Origin: Jacaranda mimosifolia
Lineage: Eukaryota; Streptophyta; Magnoliopsida; Lamiales; Bignoniaceae
NCBI GenBank assembly: GCA_018894105.1
Contig: CM032121.1
Coordinates: forward strand, 20,804,730-20,868,729
DNA length: 64,000 nucleotides
Reading direction: 5' to 3'
The notes under the pieces are model-generated. The model did not search any database and was not told where the DNA came from. It worked only from the letters and a program-made list of their open reading frames with translations. Shown here one piece after another: positions 21,547 to 33,212 of the stretch. The position numbers were made by a program, and so were the translations under genes. Within the stretch, counting starts at the first letter, position 1. Each line of letters opens with the position of its first letter.

Positions 21547-24203
21547 AAAGAATAAGAAAGAAGAATAAAACAAAGTGATGTGGATATGATCTACCGTCTT
21601 GGCTAAGGAGCAAGAGTTGTGACCAAAGCCGAAGGCATATAATAAGTTAGACTTAGAGAATTCCATATTTGTAGTGGACTTTGTTATAATATACCATCTA
21701 TTATTGAGAACATTATTTCAATTCCCATTTTGGATAGCGAGAACTTTCTATTTGTGAATCTTGTTTAAAGGAAAAAATGACCAAGGCTCCTTTTGTAAGA
21801 CAAACGGAGCGCTCGACAAGTCTTTTGGATTTGATCCATATAGATGTTTGTGGCCCATTAAGAGTTACTGCGAGATGAGGCTAATCCTACTTCATCACCT
21901 TTACTGATGATTATAGTCTGTTCAGACATGTGTATCTTGTAAATACAAGTTTGAAGCCTTTGAAAAGTTCAAAGAGTATAGGAATGAAGCGAAAAGGCAA
22001 TTGGCGCTTAGAATTAAAGCTCTTCGATCGGATCAAGGGAGAGAATACTTAAGCATCGAATTCTTGGATTATCTAAGGGAGAATGAGATTCTCTTACAAT
22101 GGACTCCACCTACCACATCCCAACATAAAGGAGTATCCGAGAGGAGAAATTGTGACTTGTTGGACATGGTACGTTTCATGATGAGCTTATTCGATGTGCC
22201 TATATCCTTTTGGGGATACGCCTCAATTACGACGACAAAGTTACTAAGTGTAGTACCTTGAAAAGTTAGTGCCAAAAACTCCGCATAAGATGTGGTACGG
22301 TAAAGCACCCTCTTATCATTATTTAAAAGGTTTGGGGGTCTCTCACCTACGTGAGACGATTATTAGGAGACAAGTTGGATAGTAGATCTACCTTGTTCAA
22401 GTTTGTGGGATACCCAATAAAGTCTTCAAGTTATTACTTCTGTGATCCCTTGAAACAAAAGGTGTTTAGTTCGAGAAATGACACCTCTTTAGAAAAGGAA
22501 TTTCTATAAGATAGAAAAAGGCGTTGTTGTTGAACTTGGTGAAGTTTAAGATGATCATCAAATCCCATAAGTGATAGGAAAAAAAATATCAAAGAGCCTT
22601 ACACATACCTCTGAGAAAGTCGGACCAAATCAAAAAGTTACCCAAAAAGTTTGGATTTCTAGATGGGCTAATCAGATAATGATCTGAAGACCTATGAGGA
22701 AGCCATGTTGGACATAGACTCAGGACATTGGCTTGAAGCCATGAGATCTAAAATGGACTCCATGTACTCCAAAAAAGTATGGACTTTGGTAGATCCACCA
22801 AAAAGAATAGTTCTTGCTGGTTGTAAGTGGATTTATAAGCGAAAGCTAGGAGTCGATGGAGAAGTAGTGATTTTTAAGGCGCGACTAGTGGCAAAATGTT
22901 ACACTAAAAGACTCAATATCGATTTCGAGAAAACCTTTTCACCAATTGCAATGCCCAAGTCCATTTGGATTCTACTTGCCATAGTCATATATTTGACTAT
23001 GAGGTATGGCAAATGGATGTTAAAACTGCTTTACTCAATGGAGACATTGAAGAAATCTATATGGAGCAACCACAAGGTTTTACATCCAAAGGGAGTGAGC
23101 AAAAAGGTTTGCAAACTCCAGTGATCATTTATGCACTCAAACAAGCGTCCGAAAGTTGGAACTTACGTTTTGAAAAAATGATTAAATCATTTCGCTCTGT
23201 CAAGAAGGTGTATGAGCCTTGTATGTACAAAAGGCTAGTGGGAGTAGTATATAGTTTATTATGCTTTATGTCGACGACATTTTCTCAAGTAGAATGAGAG
23301 AGAAATGGTAGAGTGTACTAAAGTATAGCTATCTACTCAATTCTCCATGAAAGATTTGGGAGAAGCATCCTACGTATTAGAAATACGTATCTATAGAGAT
23401 AGATCTAAGATGATGCTGGGGGTATCCCAAATCCCGTGCATTGACAAAATACTAAAGAGGTTTAGAATGGAAGAATTTAAGAAGGGATTCCTTCCCATAG
23501 GATATGGCATTCGTCTCTCCAAGTCTGTGGCCCCTAAGACAGAAATCGAGAGGCAAATAATGTCCCACATACCTTATGCGTCCACTATTAGGAGTACAAT
23601 ATATGTAGTTCAATGTATGAAACTAGATATAGCACACTCGCTGAGAGTCATTGGATAGAAGTTAAAGCAATTCTTAAGTACTTGAGAAGGACTAAGGACT
23701 TGTTTTTTGTATACGGCAATGGAGAATTGAAAATCAAGAGTTTTCGAATTCAAGTTTCCAATCCAATATAGATGACCCAAAATCTACTTTTGGATTCATA
23801 TTTTGCCTCAATAGCGATGCAGTAAGTTGGAAAAATTCCAAACAAGACACCACAGCCGACTCTACCATAGAGGCAAAATATATTGTAGCTTCGAAAGCTA
23901 CAAAAGAATGTGTTTGGATGAAAAATTCCATCCAAGAGTTGGATGTAGTGCCTAGCGTGCATGAGCCCATGGTTGTCTTTGGAAGACAATTTAATACTTG
24001 AGCTAAGATCTCATCAGCGATCTAAACATTGTAAATGCATTATCATTTGATATATGATGCCAATTGATAGAGGTGACAACTAAGTGGATAAAGTTGCCTC
24101 ATAAGAGAATTTAGCATAGCCACTGTCTAAACCCCTAAAAGCAAAAGGTCTTTGAAGGATATCTTGAGAATATGGGTCTTAAGGCCATGGGGCATTGACT
24201 TTA
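21547..24203 (+). pseudogene. Element B pol: integrase, RT, RNase H
   Basis: Resumes after element C. The protease and pre-integrase part (21547-21770) is eroded. Integrase shows DLIHIDVCGPLRV near 21830, Asp in RSDQGREYL (22031) and Glu in GVSERRN (22139), with the correct 35 residues between, so the D,D(35)E triad is visible. The integrase C-terminus is near 22320-22500, with frameshifts. RT begins near 22705 (DIDSGHWLEAM). YVDD is intact at 23267-23278. KDLGEASYVLEIRIY is at 23350. RNase H is around 23780-24110 (SWKNSKQDTTADSTIEAKY). The remaining damage is stops and small indels near 22680, 23120, 23290 and 23660. Among the Angela-type copies here it keeps the most catalytic residues. Confidence 0.88.
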
Positions 24204-24218
24204 GGACAAATGGGAGAT
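24204..24218 (+). other. Polypurine tract of element B
   Basis: The purine-rich GGGAGAT and preceding bases end directly at the LTR start TGTTGGAAT. The same GGGAGAT precedes the LTR of element D at 27560, and its complement follows the LTR of element I at 59617. Confidence 0.75.
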
Positions 24219-26450
24219 TGTTGGAATATTGTCTGGCAAGCCAATAAGTTTGGCCTTGTAAAACTATTTCCTTGTAAAACAACCTTGATTTAATGATATT
24301 CATTATATAGTCATCTTCATCTTATGCTCTTTATTAATTCACTCGCATTTGGATGAAGCCCTTAGATCACCCTTGACTAAAGGACTTGATTATGCATTAG
24401 ATGGTAATCATGGAATAAGTCTTACACGATCATGATCTTAAATCTTCCAAGTCATAAAATTTTACAAGATCAGGTATCTAAGATCCGGATAGACTTGCAC
24501 TAACAATGTATAAATCTAAGGGTTGGATGTTGCTCCATTCCATGAGTAATACCATACGAGATATAGATATGTGTTAGTAGATGCTTGTTAGAGAACAAGG
24601 CACTAAAGACCCATCGGGAGAATCCACTAGATAGCTGGAGTGCCAAGTCGGTAGTAGAAAATTCTCTAGTTTATGCTAGTACATATTATTATTCTTCTAA
24701 CCTAATGATGCATGGTAACCTTGTGTTTGGTCCTTATGCTTTGACTCTTCTTTGGTCACTTAGGGGGCATCTCAGGTTGAGGTTGGGCATAAGCTATGAG
24801 ACATGGAGGTTTGTGAGATCCAAAATGGAATTCGACTCCTCAATTTTATGAAGGGCGATTACATCTCCTATGTGTTATATAATTATTGATTCTAAGAAAT
24901 CCTTGCGCAAAGTGGTGTGACAATTTGGAAAAAGAGGTTTCCAAAGATGAGGTCATACGGTGGAATCGAACATTGAGAATACAGACATTGAGGCTATTAG
25001 GGAGCTGACAAATATCTTGCCGAAGGCCTCTTTTGTGATATAGGAGACGAAATGACTGTATTTACATGGTAACCGTAGAGCTATAATGGTTCTCCAAAAG
25101 TATTCATTTTGGACAATTAGTTGGGCTCAATGGGCTTGAGGTTGGATATCGATCATGGAGATTGGATACTTTTCAATTAATGGAGATTAATTGAATTGAA
25201 TCAATTTATTTTAAAGGAGTTTAAACTAAAATGAATATATGATATTCAAATGTCAGAAGGAGTTGTGAGCCCATGTCCAATAAATGGTAGAACCTATCGG
25301 GTCACACACAAAAGCCAATTGCATTTCCTATGTCTTGGAGGAACTTTCTAAGTGTTAGAAAATTGACTCCATAGTGATCGATTTTTTAGGTGATCAAAAA
25401 TTTGATGTCACTTAACTTGATTAATTTAAGTGTTAAATTGATCAACTAATTTAAGAGTTAAATTAGACCAATAGCTAAAAAGTTAATTATTTGGTACCAT
25501 ATGACCATCAATTGATCAAGTTAGCTTAAATAGTTAAGTTTGTTGACTTAAGTGTTAAGTCAAATGTTAATTAACTAAATTAAAGTTTTTAATTTAATTA
25601 ATGAGGAGAATACATTTTGGAGGGAAAATTCAAATGATATGATCATTTTAAGTGTGGTATTTAATTAATTTGAAATTAGATTTCAAATGTAATTAAAATG
25701 CACACAAATTCAAATTAGATTTGAATTTGCCAACTAACTTTTGCATGGGATGCAAGTTAGCGGTCCCCCCTCCTTAAGGAAAGTGTGATGGAACCTTGGT
25801 ATGACACCATCTTCACTTTACATATAGATATAGAGTGAGAGAGGAGGGGGGAGGGGGACGGGGCCGCAATCAGATAATCAACAAGTGAAGAATTACATTC
25901 TCACTTTCCCTTCATTTTTCAAAGTGTTCACTCATGTGTTGAAGTTCACCTTCCTCTTCTTCTCCTACCGCCGAAATTGGCCATAACTTCTCTTCTCTCA
26001 TTTCAATGTCCAGCTTATATGAGGAGTGATTGGAAACTGCTTTGGTGTGTGGGTCATTTTGATAGAGGCAAACTAAGTGGTTTGCTTGGACTTTGGAGAT
26101 CCACTTGCAAGAATAGTCTCTTGTCGATTTTATTTGAGAAGATCCAGGAGAAGTTTCAAGTTGAAATTTGTTCCAGCAGCTTCCTCAAGGTGTTGAGCAT
26201 CTACTGGAAATTTTTCAAAAATTTTGGAGAGTTTTGAATCGTTTAAAGGTTGCTCGCTTCCAGCTGCGCCGCTGTTTGGCAGATTCTATTTGAAGAAGGA
26301 GTCTTCAATCTACCTTTGGATTTAAGCTCTTAAGGTAACTCTTCAACCAAATCTAAATCCTAAAGCATGTTTAGATCCTTGGTTGCTTGTAAGCACTAGT
26401 TTATTTAAGCTTTTGAACTTTTTTTATTGGATTCTAGTGCCTTGCTTTCA
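24219..26450 (+). mobile_element. 3' LTR of element B (2232 bp)
   Basis: It runs from TGTTGGAATATTG to CTTGCTTTCA and aligns throughout with 6669-8832, with about 12 percent differences in the first 200 bases by eye. It contains the same TTAA-rich block (25420-25620) and a C/G homopolymer-rich patch near 25840-25865. Confidence 0.92.
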
Positions 26451-26455
26451 AAGCA
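26451..26455. repeat. Target-site duplication AAGCA, right copy (element B)
   Basis: Identical to 6664-6668. Element D RT resumes here with Gln-Ala-Ser, which continues the LK of the left part. Confidence 0.93.
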
Positions 26456-27559
26456 AGCATCTCAAAATTGGAACATATGTTTTGAACATACGGTCAAATC
26501 ATTTGGCTTTGTCAAAAATGTCTATGAGATGTGTGTGTTCAAAAAGGCTAGTGGGAGTTTGATACAGTTTATTGTGCTTTATGTGGATTACATCTGTCTC
26601 ATCGGAAAGTAGAAAGAGACGTTAGAGTGTACTAAAGCATGGTTATCTTCACAATTCTCCATGAAGGATTTGGAAGAAGAATCATTTGTGTAACGGATAC
26701 GGATCTACAAAGGTTGGTAAGTAAGGATGTTAGGGTTCTCCCAATCCACATACATTAACAAAATACTAAAAAATTTTAGTATGGAGGAGTCCAAGCGAGG
26801 ACACCTCCTTATGGGATATGGCATTCATCTCTCCAAATCTATGGACCCTAAGATCGATGAGAGAAAAAGAATATTCCACATACCTTATGCATTCATCATA
26901 AGAAGCATAATGTATACTACTCAATCTACGAGACCGGATATAGCTTACAATCTAAATGTTTACGAGCTACTACCAATCCAATCCCAGTGAGAGTTACTGG
27001 AAAACTATCAAAACAATCCTTAAGTACTTGAGAAGAACAAGGATTTATTTCTAGTATACAGTAATGAGAATTGAAACTCAAGGCATTTTGGATTCTAGTG
27101 TCCAATCTGATAAAGATGACCTTAAATCCACTTCTGCATTTATATTTTGCCTTAATAGCGATGCGGTGAGTTGGTAGAGTTCTAAATATGACATTACACT
27201 TAACTCTACCACTAAGACATAATACATTATTGTTTCAGACATTACAAAGGACGATGTTTGGATAAAAAGCTTTATCCAATAGTTTGATGTAGTACCTAGC
27301 ATAGTAGAGCCAGTAGTTATCTATTGTGACAATAATAAAGCTATTGCGCAAGCAAAGGAACTAAGATCTCATCAATAATCTAAGCACATATTGAGGCATT
27401 ATCATTTGATAGAGGCTACATCTGAGTGGAGAGAGTTGCTTTGGAAGAGAATATAGTAGATCCACTAACTAAACCCCTAAAGTGAAAGGTCTTTGAAAGA
27501 TATCTTGAGAAGATGGGCTTAAAGACTATGGGGAATTGACTTTAGGGTATATGGGAGAT
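26456..27559 (+). pseudogene. Element D, right part: RT and RNase H
   Basis: Continuation of the pol broken at 6668. ASQNWNICFEHTVKSFGFVK at 26456 follows directly from the left-hand IYGLK. The catalytic box reads YVDY near 26578, so the second active-site Asp is Tyr and this RT would be inactive. SMEESKRGHLLMGYGIHLSK lies near 26780. The RNase H remnant runs from about 27120 to 27480 with many stops (ENIVDPLT near 27450). A GGGAGAT purine tract ends at 27559. Confidence 0.88.
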
Positions 27560-29707
27560 TGTTGGAATAGTGCTCCACAAGCCAATTAGATTGGCATGTA
27601 TAACTACTCCATGTAATAGTCTTGATTGAATGATATTCAATAAAATGGCCATCTTCATCTTATGCGTTTATGATTTTCTTCACATACATATAGTTGAAGC
27701 GTTTAAATCATACAAGACTATGGGACTTGGTCACACATATGATGCAGATCATGAAACAAGTCATTGTGGTCATGATTTTAAATATACCAATTCATAGAAT
27801 TTCATGACACGGGGCATCTAACATTTGGATAGACTTGCATTAACGATGTATACTCTAAGGAGTTAGATTTTGTCCCGTTTCATTGGCAATCTATGTTAAA
27901 CATAGATACATGTTAGTGGTTGCTTGTTAGACAATAAGTTCACTGAATACTCACTTAGAGAACCCACAAGGTAGCTGAAGTGGCATGTTAGTAGTAGTAA
28001 ATTCTCTAGATTACGATAGTGCATACAATTAGTCCTTTGACTTGAGGTTCCACAGTAACTTTGTATTCAAGTACTTGTGCTTTGATTTTGCTCCAACCAT
28101 TTAGTCGGTCGCTCGGAGATTAGGTTGGGCACAAGCTACCCAAGTATGGAGGTTGGTGAGTTCCAAGATAGGATTCGTTTCGCCCGTTTGTAAAGAAGGG
28201 GTTGATCTTCTATGTATTCTAGGATGATCGATTCTAAGAAATCCTTGCACAAGTTGATATAACTATTTGAAAAAGGAGCTTTTCAAAGTTGAGGTCATAA
28301 TTAAGAAGTAAACATTAAGAATAGATACATAGTTATCGAGGCTATTAGGGAACTGGTAAATATCTTGTCCCATGCTTTTTTCAGGAGATAGGGAATGGAA
28401 AGATCATATTTGCAAAGTTATCGTAAACGATTATGGTTCACCCTAAAATTAATTCATTCAATTGGTTGGGCTCCATAGATTTGTGCTAGACATTGACTAT
28501 GAAGATTGGGTACTCTTCAATTAATAGAGATTAATTGATAGAGCGATTAGTTTAAAAGAGTTTAAACTAACTGGAATATTTGATATTCAATAAATTACAA
28601 AGAGTTATGAGCCAATGTCTAATTAATTGGTGAACCTAAAGGGTCACACACAAAAGCCTAAAGCACTCTAATTAGAAATGGAGAAATTATCTAAAGTGTT
28701 AGATAATTTAATCGGTCAAGTTTAGAAGAGATACCAAGTTGACTAATTAAGAATTGGTTATAATAGCTTGATTAATTTAATTGTTAAATTAATCAAATTG
28801 ACTTAAAGAGTTAAATTAGACCAATTAAATTAAGGAGTTAATATAATTGGTACCATGTGACAATTTAATTAGTCAAGGTCAACTTAAAGAGCTAAGTTGA
28901 TTTAATTAACTTAAAGAGTTAAATTGATTTAATTAAATTGAGTTAATTTAATTAAAGAGAGAATAAAATTAAAATCCAACTAAGCACACAAGTGGGCATG
29001 CTAGTTGGCAAGATGTGAGGATAGTGTAATGGATGTTTCTAGGAGCATCCAAGTCATACTATAAATATACCACAAACCTCACACATAGCTGGCCAATGCT
29101 AGCATCCCCCCTCCCCCCCAGAAGAGGTTACCTCATATGTTGTGAAAAACCTCTTCTCCTAGATTCTTTCCAACCACACTCTTTTTCTTCCAACTTCCTC
29201 ACGTCATCTCCCTTCTTCCTTCTTCTTCGCATCCAAATTTTGGCAATTGAGAGAGGAACTAGAGTGTTCTATGTGTGTGGATCAACTTTAGAGGCACTAC
29301 AATTGAAGTGTTTGTTGTTGGTGAACTATATCTTACATTTGGAGAAGAGTTTTCCACAGATTGAAAAGGAATTTTTGGAAGATTAATCCCTGGAAACTTT
29401 GGTGCACTGAAGCACGATTTTGCTACTATTTTAAGTCATATTTGGAGGAGTTTCCTTGGGCAAAAGCTGTTGTCCTTGGTGGTCTAAGGTATGGAGAAGA
29501 AGGTCCAAGAGAAAGGAGTGGTGGATCCTTTATAGAAGAGGTTCTAGTGGAAGATCTCCTTCTTAATTCAAGTTTTTTTTCTTTCATGGTATTTTCTCTT
29601 GATCTAAATCCTTAATTGAGGCATAAGTAAGATCAATTAATTTTGATATTGCAAGTTTAATTTTGCTTTAATTTTGAATTATTTTGGAGCTTTGCAATAT
29701 TACTTCA
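27560..29707 (+). mobile_element. 3' LTR of element D (about 2148 bp)
   Basis: It starts TGTTGGAATAGTGCTCC after the purine tract. It follows the family's LTR plan: CTTGATTGAATGATATTC near 27622, the TTAA-rich block at 28780-28970, TATAAATA at 29060-29067, and CTTGATCTAAATCC near 29600. The end is set at ACTTCA (29707) by position, because the usual CTTTCA is changed. It is the most divergent LTR of the family here. No 5' LTR of D is present. Confidence 0.82.
29060..29067 (+). promoter_or_regulatory. TATA box of the element D LTR
   Basis: TATAAATA is followed by ACCACAAACCTCACAC. It occupies the same relative place as the TATA-like sequence in the B LTR. Confidence 0.5.
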
Positions 29708-30917
29708 TATATCATGTGTTGTAAGTGTAGTATAGGTAGAGAAGGTCCTAGAAGAACTACTCCTATAGTCCCCTTGGTTTCCTACTGTTGTTGCTACCTC
29801 CTTCATCCCGTGCCTTGCATTTGCTAGCTTTATGAGGGGCTATATCTTTCTCGATCTTGATATATTTTTTTGCTCAGATAAGAAGCTCCTTAAGTGTAGT
29901 TAGGGCTTTTTCGGCTATGTACTTATGGAACTTTTCATGCCGTAGATTTTGTTGGATGATGCTGGGCAAGACCTTTTAGTTGATGTGGGGATTTTGTCTG
30001 TTGCCTAGACGAAATGATTAAGGTAGTCTCTTATGTACTCTCCACCTTCTACTTAATAGTGTTCGGGTATGCCTCTATCTTGGGATATTTACGGTTGATG
30101 GAGAAATTATAAAGGAAATTCTAAGCCAATTGTTCCTAACCTGTGATACATCTAGCTTACTTCTAGTTGAGCCATGTTAGAGTGCACTTGGTGAGTATGG
30201 TGTGAAACACCTTGTAGTGGGCAGCTTCACTTAGGTCGTAAAGCTCCATTCTCGTGAGGAAATTGTCCAGGTACGATCTCAGGGGTCCTCCATGCCATCA
30301 AACTTTGGTAAGTTGACAATCTTAATTCTTGGAGCAAGTGCATCTAATAAGATAGCTAGACATAAGACATTGGGTCTTGGGAGAGTGAGGACTAAAGGGA
30401 GGTAGTCGCTTCTTACTTCTCTTAAGCATTGATATATAAGTGAGTGAGTCCGAACTCTAGTAGAAGTCGGCAGTCACTGCGATGAGTCAGCTTAGAGGGA
30501 TGATTGCACACTGCCTATTTAGGTGGACGAATAGTATCTCACTCAGAGTTAGTTGTTCATTATGTCCTCTTTAGGGACAATGAAGCTTCCCTACTCCAAT
30601 GAAAGGATTGAGGTTGCTCCTGAGGGCAATGTTCTTTGGCATACTAGGCAACTACTTTGGCTACTACTTACATGGAAGCATTCTCGAACAACATTTTCAA
30701 CACCTCATGAGTTGCAATATTGGCTCTCCAAAAGGTAGGGCTTGTTGCAATGGCGGATCCTCTAGTGGCGGGTGTGCTTTAGGTGTCAGCTTTGTGTTGA
30801 ACGTGACTGCTCTTCCAGTTGATGGTTCTCCATACTCTCACTTCTCGAGTAACCTAATTGTTGGAATCTCAAGCTCCGGAACTCGTTTGCATTCTTAATG
30901 TTCTTCCTTCTTCAATA
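29708..30917 (-). pseudogene. Gypsy-type gag remnant (G3)
   Basis: On the minus strand, a Ty3/gypsy gag of the same type as those at 44139 and 50178. It starts near 30898 (MQTSSGA, then DSNN, matching DSNNQLVPKSMNM of G1). The best-preserved core lies near 30280-30170: YLDNFLTRMELYDLSEAAHY, then KVFHTILTKCTLTWLN, the usual Retrotrans_gag pattern. Stops are frequent. It ends abruptly at the D LTR edge (29707), so protease and the rest of pol are gone. One short plus-strand frame here (30599-30898) is a shadow. Confidence 0.7.
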
Positions 30918-31300
30918 GGAGTTCTCGCAGGCTGTGCTAAGATGATATTGCTAGACAATGGAGTTCATGTCCTTTCCAAAAATCAACAAATTTGATGAGT
31001 TCCTTACTTTGGAATGCGTTTACAAAAAGTTAGAACTCTTGATTTTTTGCAAGTGAGTTTTTCGTCTCATTTGACTTTAGGAATTGGTATATATAGTGAT
31101 TGAATGCTTAATGGGCTTAGGCATACCTATTTGGATCTAGATGCCCATCTTAGTGAGCTTGACAAATTGGGCTTGCTAGACTTTTACTTATTATTTATTA
31201 ATTGGGTCATTTTATTTAATTTTTACTTCTTAACCCTAAGGACTTAATTTGCCAGATCAATATCCAAATATGCTGAGTGAACATTTGGCTCAATGTCTAA
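30918..31300 (-). mobile_element. Gypsy 5' LTR remnant and primer site of G3
   Basis: On the minus strand the LTR ends GCAATATCA (plus-strand 30943 onward). It is followed at 30942-30918 by TCTTAGCACAGCCTGCGAGA, a degraded form of the TTTGGCGCCGTTG-type primer site seen in G2. The layout (AGCCCATTAAGC, then CACTATATATACC, then the site) parallels the LTR ends of G1 and G2. The upstream limit near 31300 is uncertain. Confidence 0.5.
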
Positions 31301-32552
31301 TAAATAAAGTGTGAATTTGGGATTCAAATTTAGTAAACTTTTGGTATGTTTGTGTTTCAATATATATATATATATATATATCTCCAAATATGGATGACAT
31401 AATTTTTCAATTTATTTCACCCAAAAAAAAGGTCTAGTTTCAATTTAGAAATTCATTATCCTTAATTACGAGACATGTCTTTTCAGTGATTGTACATTTT
31501 CTTGTTTTCTAATCAAACACCACCAACTTCTGGCTGTCTCTTTCGGTGTTGTTTCATCAATTATGCACAGAGTTGAGCTTTATTAGCCCAAAGCATTGCA
31601 AGTAATGATAGAAGAACACCGCATTCTTGACTGAGTGTCTGTATCTTTCGTGTTTCACCAGACATCAACATTCCTTTCTTAGACAACAATCCAAAAAATG
31701 GTTGTCATTTCATTGTCTTCCCACAAACTCATATTTTGCTAGCTGCACGCTTGACCGTAAATTCTCCATTAATCACAGCTCAAGACACTATATATATTCT
31801 TAAACAATGACACTAATTAATTTTGTTTCATGTTAAGTAATAACGATTGTTCCACGGCACTGAATATACATTCTCCACCATTGAATTTCTTTTCTTTTCT
31901 TTTCTTTTTTTTCTTCTTCCAGAGAAATTAAGATTTCTTACCGTTGTATCTATTATATTTGAGGGTATTTTTAATTATTTAAACATCATGATACTAGAAG
32001 TACCTGAGTCCGCCTAAGTTACAAATGAATTTTTATATCATCTGGACTTCCCAATAATTTAAAATCTCATAATTAAATGGCCCTATTTAATAAAACGCAA
32101 TTATAATATAATCCAGTTTCAGTTAACTAATCACATTCATATTCCTCGTTCTAAACTTCAACATGCATGCTCATACCAAACAAATAAAATTTCTCACTAA
32201 TCGCAGTTGATCAATTTTAATTCAAGTTCTATAAATTCATTGTCTTGTGGATTTTGGTCCAATAACATAAATCTTACATATAAAGTGTGAGATTAGGAGT
32301 TTGAATCCTAATGGTTCTTGATGTGTGTAAGTATAAATAAATATATATATATATATATACATCCGCTTGCTTAATTAATCCTAATTATGTGCCTTAGTTC
32401 TGACCTTGACAGATCAACATATTTCACCGTAAGATTCTCATACAAAATAATTAAAATTCCCTTTTAGGACACCTTGGAAAATATCTAGTTTACCAACCTA
32501 AAAGAATACACATGCCAAATAAATAGCATACGAAAGCAGTGAACTTGATATG
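31301..32552. other. Non-coding flank upstream of the DUF688-type gene
   Basis: AT-rich, with no recognisable coding sequence or transposon. It holds (AT)n microsatellites at 31360-31381 and 32337-32359 and a CT-rich run (TTCTTTTCTTTTC) at 31887-31920. It probably contains the promoter of the downstream gene. Confidence 0.5.
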
Positions 32553-32560
32553 TATATATA
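32553..32560 (+). promoter_or_regulatory. Candidate TATA box for the DUF688-type gene
   Basis: TATATATA lies about 175 bases before the ATG. Other AT-runs exist nearby, so this is only a candidate. Confidence 0.3.
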
Positions 32561-32632
32561 TGACTACTTAATATTGTCAATACATTTGAAATTGTCTTCA
32601 GTCATATAGGCAGACAGAAAGTGTAGCCCACC

Positions 32633-32671
32633 ATGGAAAGACAAATTTACACGTATATAGTCCTTACTTGA
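32633..32671 (+). promoter_or_regulatory. Possible upstream ORF of 12 codons
   Basis: ATGG in the strong context CCACCATGG opens a frame that ends with TGA at 32669-32671, 61 bases before the main ATG. If transcription starts upstream of 32633, it could reduce or tune translation of the downstream protein. No transcript evidence is available from sequence alone. Confidence 0.35.
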
Positions 32672-32732
32672 GAACGCTATGGGTTCATTATTATAAGATT
32701 CTGCATAATTATTTGGTTAAAGCAATAGGACC

Positions 32733-33212
32733 ATGAGTCACAGAAAGATTCGTTCGCAAGGATACGTACCATTTTCCTGGGAAGAAAAGCCTGGAGTTCC
32801 CAAATTCACTAGTCACCACAAGTCCTCTTCAGATATGGGGTTAAACGCTCTCAAAATCCTGCCTGATGATGATTTCAGCAGCTCCAGAATACCGCCTCCT
32901 CCTTGCACGTCATTTCAACCTCCAAGAAAAAGCTACTCCCGCAAGGGCCTATGGTGGCAAGATGATCCATTCCTCGAAGCTTTGAAGTCCTGCACCGAAA
33001 GTGTTTCGAGTCAGAGAGGAGACGATAAATATTTAAGGCGAAAGGGCGATGAGTCGTCTTATAAGGAAAAAAAACATAACAAGGTCAGTGTTTTCTCATG
33101 CAAGCATTCTTGTGATGTTGAAAGTGATAACTTGGTGAAGTTTTCAAAGCTTCCTCCTCTTCCTAAGGAGAGATACAACACCAGATCATTTGTGTTAAAG
33201 GGCTCACAGTGA
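32733..33212 (+). CDS. DUF688-type plant protein, 159 aa
   Basis: The only intact host-like gene in the window. Near the N-terminus it has VPFSWEEKPGVPK (residues 12-24), the hallmark of plant DUF688 proteins, often annotated as hydroxyproline-rich. A Pro-rich patch (IPPPPCTSFQPP, about 53-64) and WWQDDPFLEALKSCT (about 74-88) also fit the family. The C-terminal half is basic and Lys/Ser-rich (about 95-120), ending in KLPPLPKERYNTRSF. I see no signal peptide, membrane segment or catalytic motif, and the molecular function of the family is not established. The start ATG has A at -3 (GGACCATGA) and gives the conserved motif at its usual N-terminal place. It is a single uninterrupted frame without need of introns. 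Its neighbours are transposons, so context says nothing about its role. Confidence 0.85.
   Translation: MSHRKIRSQGYVPFSWEEKPGVPKFTSHHKSSSDMGLNALKILPDDDFSSSRIPPPPCTSFQPPRKSYSRKGLWWQDDPFLEALKSCTESVSSQRGDDKYLRRKGDESSYKEKKHNKVSVFSCKHSCDVESDNLVKFSKLPPLPKERYNTRSFVLKGSQ

Larger units (their letters stand above)
6669..26450 (+). mobile_element. Element B: Angela-type Ty1/copia retrotransposon, with element C nested inside
   Basis: A structurally complete element: 5' LTR 6669-8832, primer binding site 8835-8847, a leader of about 1.9 kb, gag from about 10790, pol to about 24200, polypurine tract, and 3' LTR 24219-26450. A 5-bp duplication (AAGCA) flanks it. Its 19.8 kb shrinks to about 9.85 kb without the nested element C and its duplicated target. 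Copia order (integrase before RT), TGTTGGAAT LTR starts and LTRs over 2 kb fit the Angela lineage. The two LTRs differ at roughly one base in eight over the first 200 bases by eye, so the insertion is old. Confidence 0.92.

Noticed and set aside
29033..29615. Plus-strand frames of 117 and 84 codons as a host gene
   Set aside because: They lie entirely inside the 3' LTR of element D. The corresponding LTR parts of other copies are not conserved as protein.
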